Below, piece after piece: positions 34,331-42,451 of a DNA stretch of 64,000 nucleotides (within the stretch, counting starts at the first letter, position 1; each line of letters starts with the position of its first letter). The DNA is from UBA1240 sp045599185 (GTDB lineage Bacteria; Spirochaetota; Spirochaetia; Treponematales; Treponemataceae): positions 25,495-89,494 of the forward strand of contig JAZRVO010000014.1 in the NCBI GenBank assembly GCA_045599185.1, written 5' to 3'. A model generated the notes under the pieces. It worked only from the letters and a program-made list of their open reading frames with translations, was not told where the DNA came from and did not search any database. Made by a program: the position numbers and the translations under genes.

Positions 34331-35904
34331 AAGAAACACAGACAGAAAAGAAGAAAAAGACCATTTTTTTGGGCTTTTTTGAAAAACATTCGCGGATTTG
34401 CCTGATTTTTGCTTTATTTTTGCTTTTTGTACTGCTTTTTGCAAATTCTTCAAAATGGTATTTCAGAAAGGATTTTTCGCACGACAAACTTTATACGCTT
34501 TCGTCTTTTACAAAAGAATTGCTGGACACTTTGGGCGAAAAAATGCAGATAACTTATTATGTATCAGAAAAACTCCAAAATCTCTATCCGCAAACCACCG
34601 ATATTGCTGAATTTTTAAAAGCCTACGCCAATTATTCAAGACAAATAAGCCTGAAAATTGTTGACCCGCAAAAAGACGGTTCTGCCGGAATTCTTGAACA
34701 AATGGGAATTTTGCCGCAGCAGCTGCAAAGCAGCAGTCAGGACGAAACTTCTCTTTTAACAGTTTTTTCTGCAATTGTTGTTGAATATTCGGGAAAAAGT
34801 GAATCAATTCCTTTTCTGCTAAGCACAACCGGCCTGGAATTCGATTTGGATAGCCGCCTGCAATACATGGCAACCGGAAAACAGCGCCGGGCGGCGGTAA
34901 TTATTGGCAATAATCAGGACATAAACGAAACTTACCCGTACCTGCTGCCTTGGCTGCAAAGTGCCGGTTTTATTGCAGGCGAAATTTTGCCCAGGCAGCT
35001 GCCTTTAATTGACGCAGGCACGCCGCTTTTAATAATTGGCAGCAATGCACTGGACGATGACGACATTTTTGCAATAGAAACCCACATTATGGCCGGTTCA
35101 AACGCGGCAATTTTTACAAGCCCAAATACGGTTAACGCTTTCAGCGACTGGCAGACGCAAACAGACAGAAATACAAAGTTTTTGCAGCTTCTGGATTTTT
35201 GGGGATTTAAAATTCAGAATGAACTTGTGCTGGATTTGGCCAATTTTCGTCTTACCATGCAAAGCCCAACTACCGAAGGCGGCACTTACAACGAATATTT
35301 GAATTACCCGTTCTGGCTTGTAACGAAAAATGCCCAGAATACGGCTTTGGCAGGTTCGCTTGCAGCAGCTTTTTACGGTGCAGAACTTTACTGGCCAAGC
35401 CCAATGGAACTTTTTGAAAGCAACGAACTGAAAATTGAACCGTTTTTGAAAACATCGCCTGCCGCATGGTTAATGGCCGAACCTTTTGACACAGATCCAT
35501 TCACCAACAAAGGTGCAGGCAAAGGTGCAAAAAGCGAACACGTACTGGCCGCAAGTGCGCAGGGCGTGCTGAACGGTTTTTATACAACCGGCAAAAGCCA
35601 GCCGGTAAAATTATTTGTCTGCGGCGACCAGTTTTTGCCTTCAAAAATGATTGAATATACGAACAGCCCGAACAACCTTGATTTTGTTACGAACGTAATG
35701 CTTTTTTTAAACGGAGAAGACGAACTTTTGCAGATTAGAAGCAAGGGAATGCGCAGCAATTCGCTGGAAAAAATCAGCGAAAAAGATGAATTGGCAAAAG
35801 CAAAAAACCGCACGATTTTTGACTGCCTGATTTTGCCATGCCTGATTGTTGGTTTTATTTGGGCAGTAACCGGCATTTTGCGCCACAAAAGGAAGTTTTT
35901 ATGA
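34327..35904 (+). CDS. GldG-like ABC-associated protein
   Basis: A 525-aa protein with a transmembrane helix at each end (about 18-37, LIFALFLLFVLLFANSS, and 500-520) and a large extracytoplasmic domain. FRKDFSHDKLYTLSSFTKELL is the typical GldG/IflA start, and LLSTTGLEFDLDSRLQYM is a further conserved stretch. The start at 34327 overlaps the permease stop by ATGA. A start at 34309 is also in frame but lies within the permease gene. It is translationally coupled to the permease and to the DUF4340 gene after it. Confidence 0.8.
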   Translation: MKETQTEKKKKTIFLGFFEKHSRICLIFALFLLFVLLFANSSKWYFRKDFSHDKLYTLSSFTKELLDTLGEKMQITYYVSEKLQNLYPQTTDIAEFLKAYANYSRQISLKIVDPQKDGSAGILEQMGILPQQLQSSSQDETSLLTVFSAIVVEYSGKSESIPFLLSTTGLEFDLDSRLQYMATGKQRRAAVIIGNNQDINETYPYLLPWLQSAGFIAGEILPRQLPLIDAGTPLLIIGSNALDDDDIFAIETHIMAGSNAAIFTSPNTVNAFSDWQTQTDRNTKFLQLLDFWGFKIQNELVLDLANFRLTMQSPTTEGGTYNEYLNYPFWLVTKNAQNTALAGSLAAAFYGAELYWPSPMELFESNELKIEPFLKTSPAAWLMAEPFDTDPFTNKGAGKGAKSEHVLAASAQGVLNGFYTTGKSQPVKLFVCGDQFLPSKMIEYTNSPNNLDFVTNVMLFLNGEDELLQIRSKGMRSNSLEKISEKDELAKAKNRTIFDCLILPCLIVGFIWAVTGILRHKRKFL

Positions 35905-36812
35905 CAATTTCAAAAATCAGCAGGCAAAAAAACTTTTTTTTTGTTCTTCTGGCGTTGTGCGCTTTTTTGAGCCTAACGCTTTTTCCGGGTAATTCCACCC
36001 AGGAAAAAGGGCTGGTTGGAAAGGAAAGTGTGATATTAAATCCAAAATACAAAGCTGAAATTTGCGAAATCCGTTTAAGGCTTGACGATGAAGAATTGCG
36101 CCTGCTAAAGCAAAACGGCATTTGGTTTGGCCAAAGTGAAGGTTTGTTTTTTGAAGCCGACGCGCAAAAAATTGAACGCCTGCAGGAAGAATTATGCAGC
36201 AAGCGAACCATTTATCAGGTTTCTGCAAACGCAGCACTTTTTGAAGACTACGGGCTGGATGAAAAAAACGGGTTTAATGTTAAGGCTTTGCTGAACGACC
36301 AGACAATTGCGGCAGATTTGTATTTTGGCAAAAGCAATTTTAACGGCAGTTTAATCAGTTTAAGAAGCAGCAAGAATAATAATATTTTACAAACTTTAGA
36401 CAGTTTTTATACTTTTTTATACATACAAGCGAATAATTGGGCAGACTTGCAGCTTATAAAAACACAAACAGGCAATTTTTACAATGAAGAAGTTTTGCAA
36501 TGCACAATCAATAATGAAAAATTTCAAAACCTAACCGGCGAAAAAACTGCTGATTTTAACGCGAATCAAAACGCACTGAACGATTATCTGAATTTATTGA
36601 AAAGTGCCAGAGGTTCCAGCCTTACAAACAAACAGCAGTTTGAAAACCAGATTCCGTGCATGGAGATTAAAATTGAAACATTGCACAAAACTTTTCAGTT
36701 TAACATTTTCGCCTTTGGCGATGACTTTGCAATTGTAAGCAGCAGCGATTTTTTCGGGACAAACTGCGCTTTAGTAATTTCTGCATGGACATACAAACGC
36801 CTGCAACCGTAA
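35901..36812 (+). CDS. DUF4340-family protein
   Basis: A 303-aa protein, anchored by an N-terminal helix (about 14-30) with the rest outside the cytoplasm. The start at 35901 overlaps the stop of the GldG-like gene (ATGA). ADAQKIERLQEELCSKRTIY and YGLDEKNGFNVKALL are DUF4340 features. DUF4340 proteins travel with GldG-like proteins and probably form part of the exporter's periplasmic assembly. Confidence 0.75.
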   Translation: MTISKISRQKNFFFVLLALCAFLSLTLFPGNSTQEKGLVGKESVILNPKYKAEICEIRLRLDDEELRLLKQNGIWFGQSEGLFFEADAQKIERLQEELCSKRTIYQVSANAALFEDYGLDEKNGFNVKALLNDQTIAADLYFGKSNFNGSLISLRSSKNNNILQTLDSFYTFLYIQANNWADLQLIKTQTGNFYNEEVLQCTINNEKFQNLTGEKTADFNANQNALNDYLNLLKSARGSSLTNKQQFENQIPCMEIKIETLHKTFQFNIFAFGDDFAIVSSSDFFGTNCALVISAWTYKRLQP

Positions 36813-36913
36813 AAATAACAAAACTAGCAGCAGCAAAGTACCTTGAACAGCAGTGTAAAATACTTTATACTGCAATGGTAAAAAAAAAGTAAAACCCTTC
36901 AAAGGATTTGCCT

Positions 36914-37120
36914 ATGGAAAAGAAAATTTATGTAGAAGGTTTGGACGACTCAAATGAGGGTGCGGTTCAAGGTGCGGTAGCTGCGGTTGCAGGCGTAGTA
37001 AGTTGTACTGCTACAGCAGCTAAGATGCAGGTTCTTGTAAACTTCGATGAAGGAACAGCCGGCATTGAAGACGCAATCAACAGCGCAATCAGTGGTGCAG
37101 GTGTTACACCGCTGAACTAA
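36914..37120 (+). CDS. HMA-like small protein without the metal-binding CxxC
   Basis: A 68-aa protein with the fold pattern of heavy-metal-associated domains (IYVEGLDD, GAVAAVAGVVSC, VLVNFDEGTAGIEDAINSAI). The usual GMxCxxC motif reads GLDDSNEG at residues 9-16, so the metal-binding pair is absent. One cysteine remains in VVSC. A clear AAAGGA ribosome site precedes ATG 36914. It is a single-gene unit with its own terminator. It could be a regulatory or protein-interaction version of the fold. Confidence 0.75.
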   Translation: MEKKIYVEGLDDSNEGAVQGAVAAVAGVVSCTATAAKMQVLVNFDEGTAGIEDAINSAISGAGVTPLN

Positions 37121-37137
37121 TTCCATTTAATAATAAC

Positions 37138-37172
37138 AAAAGGTTCTGCTAAAAACAGAACCTTTTATTTTT
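37138..37172 (+). terminator. intrinsic terminator after the HMA-like gene
   Basis: AAAAGGTTCTG (37138-37148) pairs with CAGAACCTTTT (37156-37166), then TTTTATTTTT. Confidence 0.85.
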
Positions 37173-37278
37173 GGGTTACAGCAACCATCAAAAAAAAGCA
37201 AAATCAAGGTTTCACGCATTTAATACCTTAACTTTGCCGTTTTTCCTATCCATATCCAGAATTTTTCAAAAAGCAAAC

Positions 37279-38301
37279 TTAATTATCTGCAACCTGCGAA
37301 CGGCCAAGCTGACCGCAGGCACCGCCAATTGTCCTGCCGCGCCGTGTACGCAGCGTTGCAGAAATTCCGGCTTTTTCCAGCCGGTTAACCAGTGCATGGG
37401 TTTCTGCGGCACTCGGCTCGGTAAACGGCAGTCCCGGAACAGGATTCCACGGAATAAGATTGAAATGAACGTTTAAACCTCTTGCAAAACTGATTAAATT
37501 GTCAGCACTTTTATCGCCGGTATTAACGTTATGCAGAAGTGCGGCTTCCAAAGTACAGCGGGTACCGGTTTTTTCAGTATAATATTTTATTGCCTTTTTC
37601 AAATCTTCCAGCGAATTTCCTTTTGCTACAGGCATCAGTTCCTTTCGCAAATCTTCATCAGCCGTCGTTAAAGAAACTGCAAGGCGTAAAAGAGGCCCGT
37701 TATCGGCAAGGTCGTAAATGCCGGAACAAACGCCACAAGTAGAAAGGGTAATGCGCCTTTTAGAAAGATTACGACCCTGTTCATTTGAAAGTACGGCAAT
37801 TGCCTTACGGATTGAATCAAGATTCTGCATCGGTTCGCCCATACCCATAAAAACAATGTTATCCAGTTTTCCGGCGCGGCTTTCCAGATGCAAAAACTGT
37901 TCAACAATTTCGCCCGGCGTTAAATTGCGACCAAAACCAAGTTTTCCAGTCTGGCAGAAAGCACAGCCCATGCCGCAGCCAGCCTGACACGAAACACAGG
38001 CGGTTTTCCGCTGTTCGGCATCGGTCAGCAGAACCGTTTCTATCAGACGGCCGTCATCAAGTTCAATCTGAAGCTTAATCGTACCGTCCGGGTCAACAAG
38101 TTCTTTACTGATTTTTGTAGAATACAAAGAATGAGCAGAAGAAAGGGAAGCACGCAAATCTTTTGACAAGTTTGTCATCTCGTCAAAAGATTTTGCACCA
38201 TCGGCAATCCACTTGAAAATCTGTTTCGCGCGGAATTTTGCGTCTAATTTTAAATAATCACAAAGTTCATCAGGCAAAAGCCCGGTAATATCTTCCGGCA
38301 T
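37279..38301 (-). CDS. rlmN: 23S rRNA A2503 / tRNA A37 methyltransferase RlmN
   Basis: Radical SAM enzyme, 340 aa, methylating C2 of A2503 in 23S rRNA. The radical SAM motif is C109-x3-C113-x2-C116 (CGMGCAFC), and the mechanism cysteines are expected at C105 and C329 (GACGQL). NIVFMGMGEP and VSLTTADEDLR are conserved. It is the last gene of a three-gene - strand unit with two TPR-related genes, 6 bp apart. Confidence 0.95.
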   Translation of the reverse strand: MPEDITGLLPDELCDYLKLDAKFRAKQIFKWIADGAKSFDEMTNLSKDLRASLSSAHSLYSTKISKELVDPDGTIKLQIELDDGRLIETVLLTDAEQRKTACVSCQAGCGMGCAFCQTGKLGFGRNLTPGEIVEQFLHLESRAGKLDNIVFMGMGEPMQNLDSIRKAIAVLSNEQGRNLSKRRITLSTCGVCSGIYDLADNGPLLRLAVSLTTADEDLRKELMPVAKGNSLEDLKKAIKYYTEKTGTRCTLEAALLHNVNTGDKSADNLISFARGLNVHFNLIPWNPVPGLPFTEPSAAETHALVNRLEKAGISATLRTRRGRTIGGACGQLGRSQVADN

Positions 38302-38307
38302 TTGCGC

Positions 38308-39462
38308 TTAAGCCATCAACTTGTCTAAAGTTTCGTTTACCAGCTGGCAGCGAATACCCAGTTTCTGAAAATTCTGCAATGTTTCAACTGCATTTTTGCG
38401 GTCACCGCACTGCATGTAACAGTCAGAAAGATCAAGATACAGACGATAGTTTTTAGGATCGCTCTGTATCAGGCGTACCAGGCTTGAAATCGCATCATCA
38501 TACCGCCCCTGAGCCTTGCTGATCATAGCAAGCCCAAGAACTGCATAAATATCGAATTCAATTTCAAGTGCTTTTTCGTAATATTCGGTAGCAGTATCAT
38601 ACTCGCCCATACTGCGGTATGCATCACCGGCACGAGTTAAAATAACCTTATTGCGCGGATCCATCTGAAGGATACGGTTCCAGTACTGAATTGACTTTGA
38701 CTGAAGGTTCATGCCGCGGTAGCAGTCTGCAAGACCGAAAAGGGCATAAAAATTGTTGCGGTCTTTTTCAAGTGCAAGTTCAAAAAAGAAAACGCCTTTG
38801 TCAAAAGTCTTCAGCTTGCGGTGGCAGTTGCCAATTGAAGTTAAAACGCGAATGTCAACTTCTTCCTCGGCAATTTCATACATGCGTGTCCAGTAATAAA
38901 GAGCATCGCAGTATTCCTTAAAGTCATAGTGAAGGTGTCCAAGGCCAATCAGCGCATAGGCATTGTTTGCTTCCATATCCAGAACGCGCATGTAAAGGTT
39001 CTTTGATTTCTTAAAATCGCGAATCTTGCGATAAGCATCTGCAACACGGGTTAAAACGGTAATGTTTTTATCGTCATGACGAAGATATTTTTCCCAGATT
39101 TCAATCGCCTTGTGGTACTGGTTCATGGCCTTGTAACAGTCTGCAAGACCGAACAGGGCATAATTATTTCCCGGATGATAATGCAGACAAGCGTTGTAAT
39201 ATTCCGTTGCCTTTAAGAAATTGCGCTGCTTACGAGCAGCATCGCCTAAACCAACCAAAGCATAATTGTTGTTTTCATCAATTTCCAGAATCTTATTGAA
39301 AGAATTCTGGGCACCAGCAACATCGTTATCTTTTAACAGGGCATAGCCTTCTTTCGACAAATCAGAAATTTTAGCAAGTTCAGCATCAATTTCCGAATTT
39401 CCAGTAATTTCTGCCGGCTTGTCAAAGCCCATAGGATTATTGATTAAATCAAAATCGTCCAT
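38308..39462 (-). CDS. TPR-repeat protein
   Basis: A 384-aa protein made almost wholly of about nine tetratricopeptide repeats, with recurring YALFGLADCYR and NNYALVGLGDAAR units. No signal peptide is present, so it is cytoplasmic and likely a scaffold. It lies 6 bp from rlmN and 6 bp from the small gene before it, and they should be one operon. The partner is unknown. Confidence 0.85.
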   Translation of the reverse strand: MDDFDLINNPMGFDKPAEITGNSEIDAELAKISDLSKEGYALLKDNDVAGAQNSFNKILEIDENNNYALVGLGDAARKQRNFLKATEYYNACLHYHPGNNYALFGLADCYKAMNQYHKAIEIWEKYLRHDDKNITVLTRVADAYRKIRDFKKSKNLYMRVLDMEANNAYALIGLGHLHYDFKEYCDALYYWTRMYEIAEEEVDIRVLTSIGNCHRKLKTFDKGVFFFELALEKDRNNFYALFGLADCYRGMNLQSKSIQYWNRILQMDPRNKVILTRAGDAYRSMGEYDTATEYYEKALEIEFDIYAVLGLAMISKAQGRYDDAISSLVRLIQSDPKNYRLYLDLSDCYMQCGDRKNAVETLQNFQKLGIRCQLVNETLDKLMA

Positions 39463-39468
39463 AATTTT

Positions 39469-39810
39469 TTATTCCTCTTCTGCTATTACCGCAGAAATTA
39501 AGTTTGCAGTTTTTTGAATAAGCGCTTCCGCTTTATTTTTGTTATGTGCCAGAAGGTAATATTTCAAAGCCGTCAGCGCATCACCACTTTTCAAAAAGTT
39601 ATCGCCAACACGGGCAAGGCCGTCGGAATAACCCGTTGCAAGATAAATTCGCCTGGCAGTGTTTATGTCACCAGAATTGAAAAGAACATTACCTTTTCTG
39701 TTAAGAATAGCTTTTTCTTCGGATGTAAGTGTTTTTGTAGGTGTTTCTGTGACTTTTATGAAGCCATTAACCTTATTAGCATCAAAAACCTTTTTTAAAT
39801 CATCTTTCAT
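39469..39810 (-). CDS. small TPR-like protein of unknown function
   Basis: A 113-aa protein with a helical, TPR-like body (AILNRKGNVLFNSGDINTAR and KSGDALTALKYYLLAHNKNK). No other motif is recognised. It is the first gene of the unit that continues with the larger TPR protein and rlmN. A contribution to the same function is plausible by position only. Confidence 0.65.
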   Translation of the reverse strand: MKDDLKKVFDANKVNGFIKVTETPTKTLTSEEKAILNRKGNVLFNSGDINTARRIYLATGYSDGLARVGDNFLKSGDALTALKYYLLAHNKNKAEALIQKTANLISAVIAEEE

Positions 39811-39922
39811 TTGCGTTCTCTTTTCAATTGTACCACAAGAATAAAATTTTTCAAGTTGATTTTTTATAATTTGTTAAAAATTATTCACCCTACGGCACCA
39901 CGTAAAAACCGGAAATCCGGCT

Positions 39923-40459
39923 TCAGTCCTGCCTAACCCTGTAAAAGTCAACAACCGAACGCCCGTAAATGCGCTGGTCTGCACGGTAAAAATTACCAAT
40001 ATTTTCGTCCAGCGGCTTTTCCGCCGGCCGGTGAATCAGCAGCACGCCGTCCTTTTTAAGCGCATTGGTTTTGGAACAGCGCAGAACCAGATCCTGATGA
40101 AATTTGTAAGGGAAGGGCGGATCAAGAAAAATTATGTCAAACTGTTCCTTGTTCCGCTTTACGAAAAGTTCAACGGCCATAAAGTGGCAGTTAATTTTTA
40201 CAGGCGAAATTGAAACGTTTTCAAAAATTGTTTCTACCTTGATTTTGTCTTTTTCAACAAGCACAATATGTTCAGCACCGCGCGAGGCTGCTTCAAGTGA
40301 AAGAATGCCCGAACCGGCAAAAAGGTCAAGGAATGACTTGCCGCTTAAATCGCCAAGAATGCTGAAAAGTGATTCGCGCATTCTGTCCATTGCCGGCCGA
40401 ATAATTCCGTCCGGGCATTTAATCTGTCTTCCGCATAATGTTCCGCCGGTAATACGCAA
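39923..40459 (-). CDS. rsmD: 16S rRNA G966 methyltransferase RsmD
   Basis: A 178-aa SAM-dependent N2-guanine methyltransferase. MRITGGTLCGRQI is the usual start, DLFAGSGILSLEAASRGA the SAM-binding motif I and FLDPPFPY the catalytic DPPF motif. RPAMDRMRESLFSIL is also typical of the family. It is a single gene convergent to nothing and divergent from the rpsF cluster. The N terminus at 40459 fits the family. Confidence 0.93.
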   Translation of the reverse strand: MRITGGTLCGRQIKCPDGIIRPAMDRMRESLFSILGDLSGKSFLDLFAGSGILSLEAASRGAEHIVLVEKDKIKVETIFENVSISPVKINCHFMAVELFVKRNKEQFDIIFLDPPFPYKFHQDLVLRCSKTNALKKDGVLLIHRPAEKPLDENIGNFYRADQRIYGRSVVDFYRVRQD

Positions 40460-40581
40460 AGTCGCCTCGCTTGTAATTCAGCATAAAAACTGAAAAAAAA
40501 TAAAAATTAGAGAAAATAAAGATTTTTTTCTTTTTTTAAGTTTAACCAAATTCCAATCTTCTTTCAATAGAAAATAAGACG

Positions 40582-40587
40582 TATAAT
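40582..40587 (+). promoter_or_regulatory. -10 box of the rpsF promoter
   Basis: A perfect TATAAT at 40582-40587 would start transcription near 40594, giving a leader of about 135 nt before rpsF. No convincing -35 hexamer was found 16-18 bp upstream. The leader may hold control sequence for the S6-SSB-S18 operon, which in other bacteria is autoregulated by S6:S18, but no matching fold was confirmed. Confidence 0.4.
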
Positions 40588-40728
40588 TGCACCGCAGTAC
40601 AAGCCGTTTATTAACTTTCTGCCATAAACCTGATGAACCAGCCGCGTATCTTGACCAAAATGCCGCAAAAAGCTATATTCAGTTTGACCCCTTGCCCTAC
40701 AAGGGCCAAAAGTCCATAAGGAGTGACC

Positions 40729-41010
40729 ATGAGAAAGTACGAATTAATGACAATCTTCCCAATCGAAGAAGATGTATGTCAGGCCAGTCTTGCTAATGTC
40801 CGTGGGATTTTACAAGAATTTGGTGCAGAAATTGAAAAAGAAGATTTCTTTGGTGAACGCGAACTTACTTACGAAGTTAAGAAAAGAAACCGCGGAAAGT
40901 TCTATCTTTTCAACATTAAAGCAAATCCTGCAAAAATCATCGACATTGACCACAAGTTCAAGCTTGAAAGCAATTTGATGAAATTCATGTTCGTTAACAT
41001 TGACGAATAA
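40729..41010 (+). CDS. rpsF: 30S ribosomal protein S6
   Basis: A 93-aa ribosomal protein. The start ATG 40729 follows AAGGAG by 5 bp and gives the standard MRKYELM; an upstream GTG at 40723 lies in the ribosome site and was not chosen. KKRNRGKFYLFNIKANPAKI is typical of S6. It heads the conserved rpsF-ssb-rpsR cluster, here extended by rplI and dnaB. Confidence 0.97.
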   Translation: MRKYELMTIFPIEEDVCQASLANVRGILQEFGAEIEKEDFFGERELTYEVKKRNRGKFYLFNIKANPAKIIDIDHKFKLESNLMKFMFVNIDE

Positions 41011-41030
41011 ATTGCGGAAGGAGAAACGGC

Positions 41031-41525
41031 ATGACTGATGTTAATCAAGTAGTTATTGTTGGCAGACTTACCAGGGATGCTGAACTTAAGTATACCTCTA
41101 ACGGTTTTGCAATTGGTAGCTTTTCTATTGCCGTTAATCGCAGACGCAAGAACGGTGAACAGTGGGTTGAAGAAGCAAGTTTCTTTGAAATTAACCTATA
41201 CGGTAAATCTGCTGAATCACTGAACCAGTACCTTGTAAAAGGTAAGCAGGTAGCAATTCAGGGTGAATTACGCCAGGACAGGTGGGAACAGGATGGACAG
41301 CCCCGCAGCAAAATTGTAATTGTTGCGAACAACGTTCAGCTTTTGGGTGGAAATTCAGGCAGTTCCGGAATGCAGCAGCAGGCCGGTGGGGGTTATAGCC
41401 AGAACAGACCAGCCCAGTCTTACCAGGCACCGCGTCAGAATGCTCAGCCGCAGCAGTATAATGAATATGACGCAGGTCAGTCTTACGGCAGTGATGGTGA
41501 TTTTCCTGAAGAAATACCGTTTTAA
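41031..41525 (+). CDS. ssb: single-stranded DNA-binding protein
   Basis: A 164-aa OB-fold protein. VNQVVIVGRLTRDAELKYT and YGKSAESLNQYLVKGKQVAI are SSB signatures. The C-terminal third is low complexity, rich in Q, S, G and N, and ends in DFPEEIPF, the acidic tail that recruits partner proteins. It lies between rpsF and rpsR, as in most bacteria. Confidence 0.97.
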   Translation: MTDVNQVVIVGRLTRDAELKYTSNGFAIGSFSIAVNRRRKNGEQWVEEASFFEINLYGKSAESLNQYLVKGKQVAIQGELRQDRWEQDGQPRSKIVIVANNVQLLGGNSGSSGMQQQAGGGYSQNRPAQSYQAPRQNAQPQQYNEYDAGQSYGSDGDFPEEIPF

Positions 41526-41545
41526 TTTTGAATAGGAGAACTTAC

Positions 41546-41863
41546 ATGTCAGACGTTAAAAATAAAGACATTGATACAACACCAGATGTTGAAATGAAAG
41601 ACGTTATGCGCGATGCTGACGAACGTGCAGCACGTGGCGGAAAAGGCAAAACATATTTCCGCAAAAAGCAGTGCCGTTTCTGTGCTAACAAAGCAAGCAA
41701 AATTGATTACAAAGATCCAGATGCTTTGCGCCGTTACACAACAGAACGCGGCAAGATCCTTCCACGCCGCATTACTGGTACATGTGCAAAACACCAGAGA
41801 AAACTTGCACTTGAAATTAAACGTGCACGTGCAATCTGCCTTTTGCCATTTGTTGCTGACTAA
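41546..41863 (+). CDS. rpsR: 30S ribosomal protein S18
   Basis: A 105-aa protein with a long acidic N-terminal extension of about 35 residues. The core starts with TYFRKKQCRFCANK and includes a CxxC, and RRYTTERGKILPRRITG is the rRNA-binding stretch. The start at 41546 has AGGAG upstream. It is followed by a terminator. Confidence 0.96.
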   Translation: MSDVKNKDIDTTPDVEMKDVMRDADERAARGGKGKTYFRKKQCRFCANKASKIDYKDPDALRRYTTERGKILPRRITGTCAKHQRKLALEIKRARAICLLPFVAD

Positions 41864-41883
41864 GCAGATAAATTTTTAAAATG

Positions 41884-41918
41884 ATGAGCTTGACTGTACT
41901 CCGGTTAAGCTCATTTTT
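41884..41918 (+). terminator. terminator between rpsR and rplI
   Basis: ATGAGCTTGAC pairs with GTTAAGCTCAT (one G-U pair), followed by TTTTTAT. It splits the cluster into rpsF-ssb-rpsR and rplI-dnaB units, or acts as an attenuator. Confidence 0.75.
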
Positions 41919-41945
41919 ATATTATTTCATTAAGGAGCTTGTAAA

Positions 41946-42446
41946 ATGAAAGTTATTCTTAATCAAGACGTAAAACACCTGGGCGAAGAAGGTGACGTTA
42001 AAAACGTAGCTAATGGTTACGCACGTAACTATTTGTATCCACGCAATCTGGCTGTTCCATACAACGACATGACAGTTGCTTTCTTTGAAAGCCGCAAAGC
42101 TGAAATTGAAGCTAAAAAAGCTGCAAAACGTCAGGATGCTGCTTCTCTTAAAGAGAAACTTGAAGGTGCAGCACTTGTTATCGTTATGCCGGCAGGCCAG
42201 AACGGAAAACTGTATGGTGCCGTTACAAACCAGACTGTAGCTGATGCATTCGCAAAAGCAGGTTATGAAATTGAACGCAAACGCATTGAAATCCCTGGTG
42301 CAACAATCAAGTCAACAGGTAAATATACATGTACAGTTCGCCTTTACGAAGCTGCTGTTGCAGAAGTTAGCTTTGTTGTAAAAAGTCAGGAACAGGCAGA
42401 AAAAGAAGCTGCTGAAACTGCTGCTGCAGAAACAAAAGCTGAGTAA
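41946..42446 (+). CDS. rplI: 50S ribosomal protein L9
   Basis: A 166-aa protein. MKVILNQDVKHLGEEGDVKNVANGYARNYLYP is the diagnostic L9 N terminus (32 residues, first part cited only as a signature), followed by the long central helix and the C-terminal domain (GKLYGAVTNQTVADAF). The C-terminal end has an Ala/Glu-rich extension. It lies 5 bp before dnaB. Confidence 0.96.
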   Translation: MKVILNQDVKHLGEEGDVKNVANGYARNYLYPRNLAVPYNDMTVAFFESRKAEIEAKKAAKRQDAASLKEKLEGAALVIVMPAGQNGKLYGAVTNQTVADAFAKAGYEIERKRIEIPGATIKSTGKYTCTVRLYEAAVAEVSFVVKSQEQAEKEAAETAAAETKAE

Positions 42447-42451
42447 GCTTT

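Noticed and set aside
40594..40728. Structured S6:S18 autoregulatory leader before rpsF
   Set aside because: The leader is long enough, but I could not find the characteristic bulged-CCG stem with confidence.
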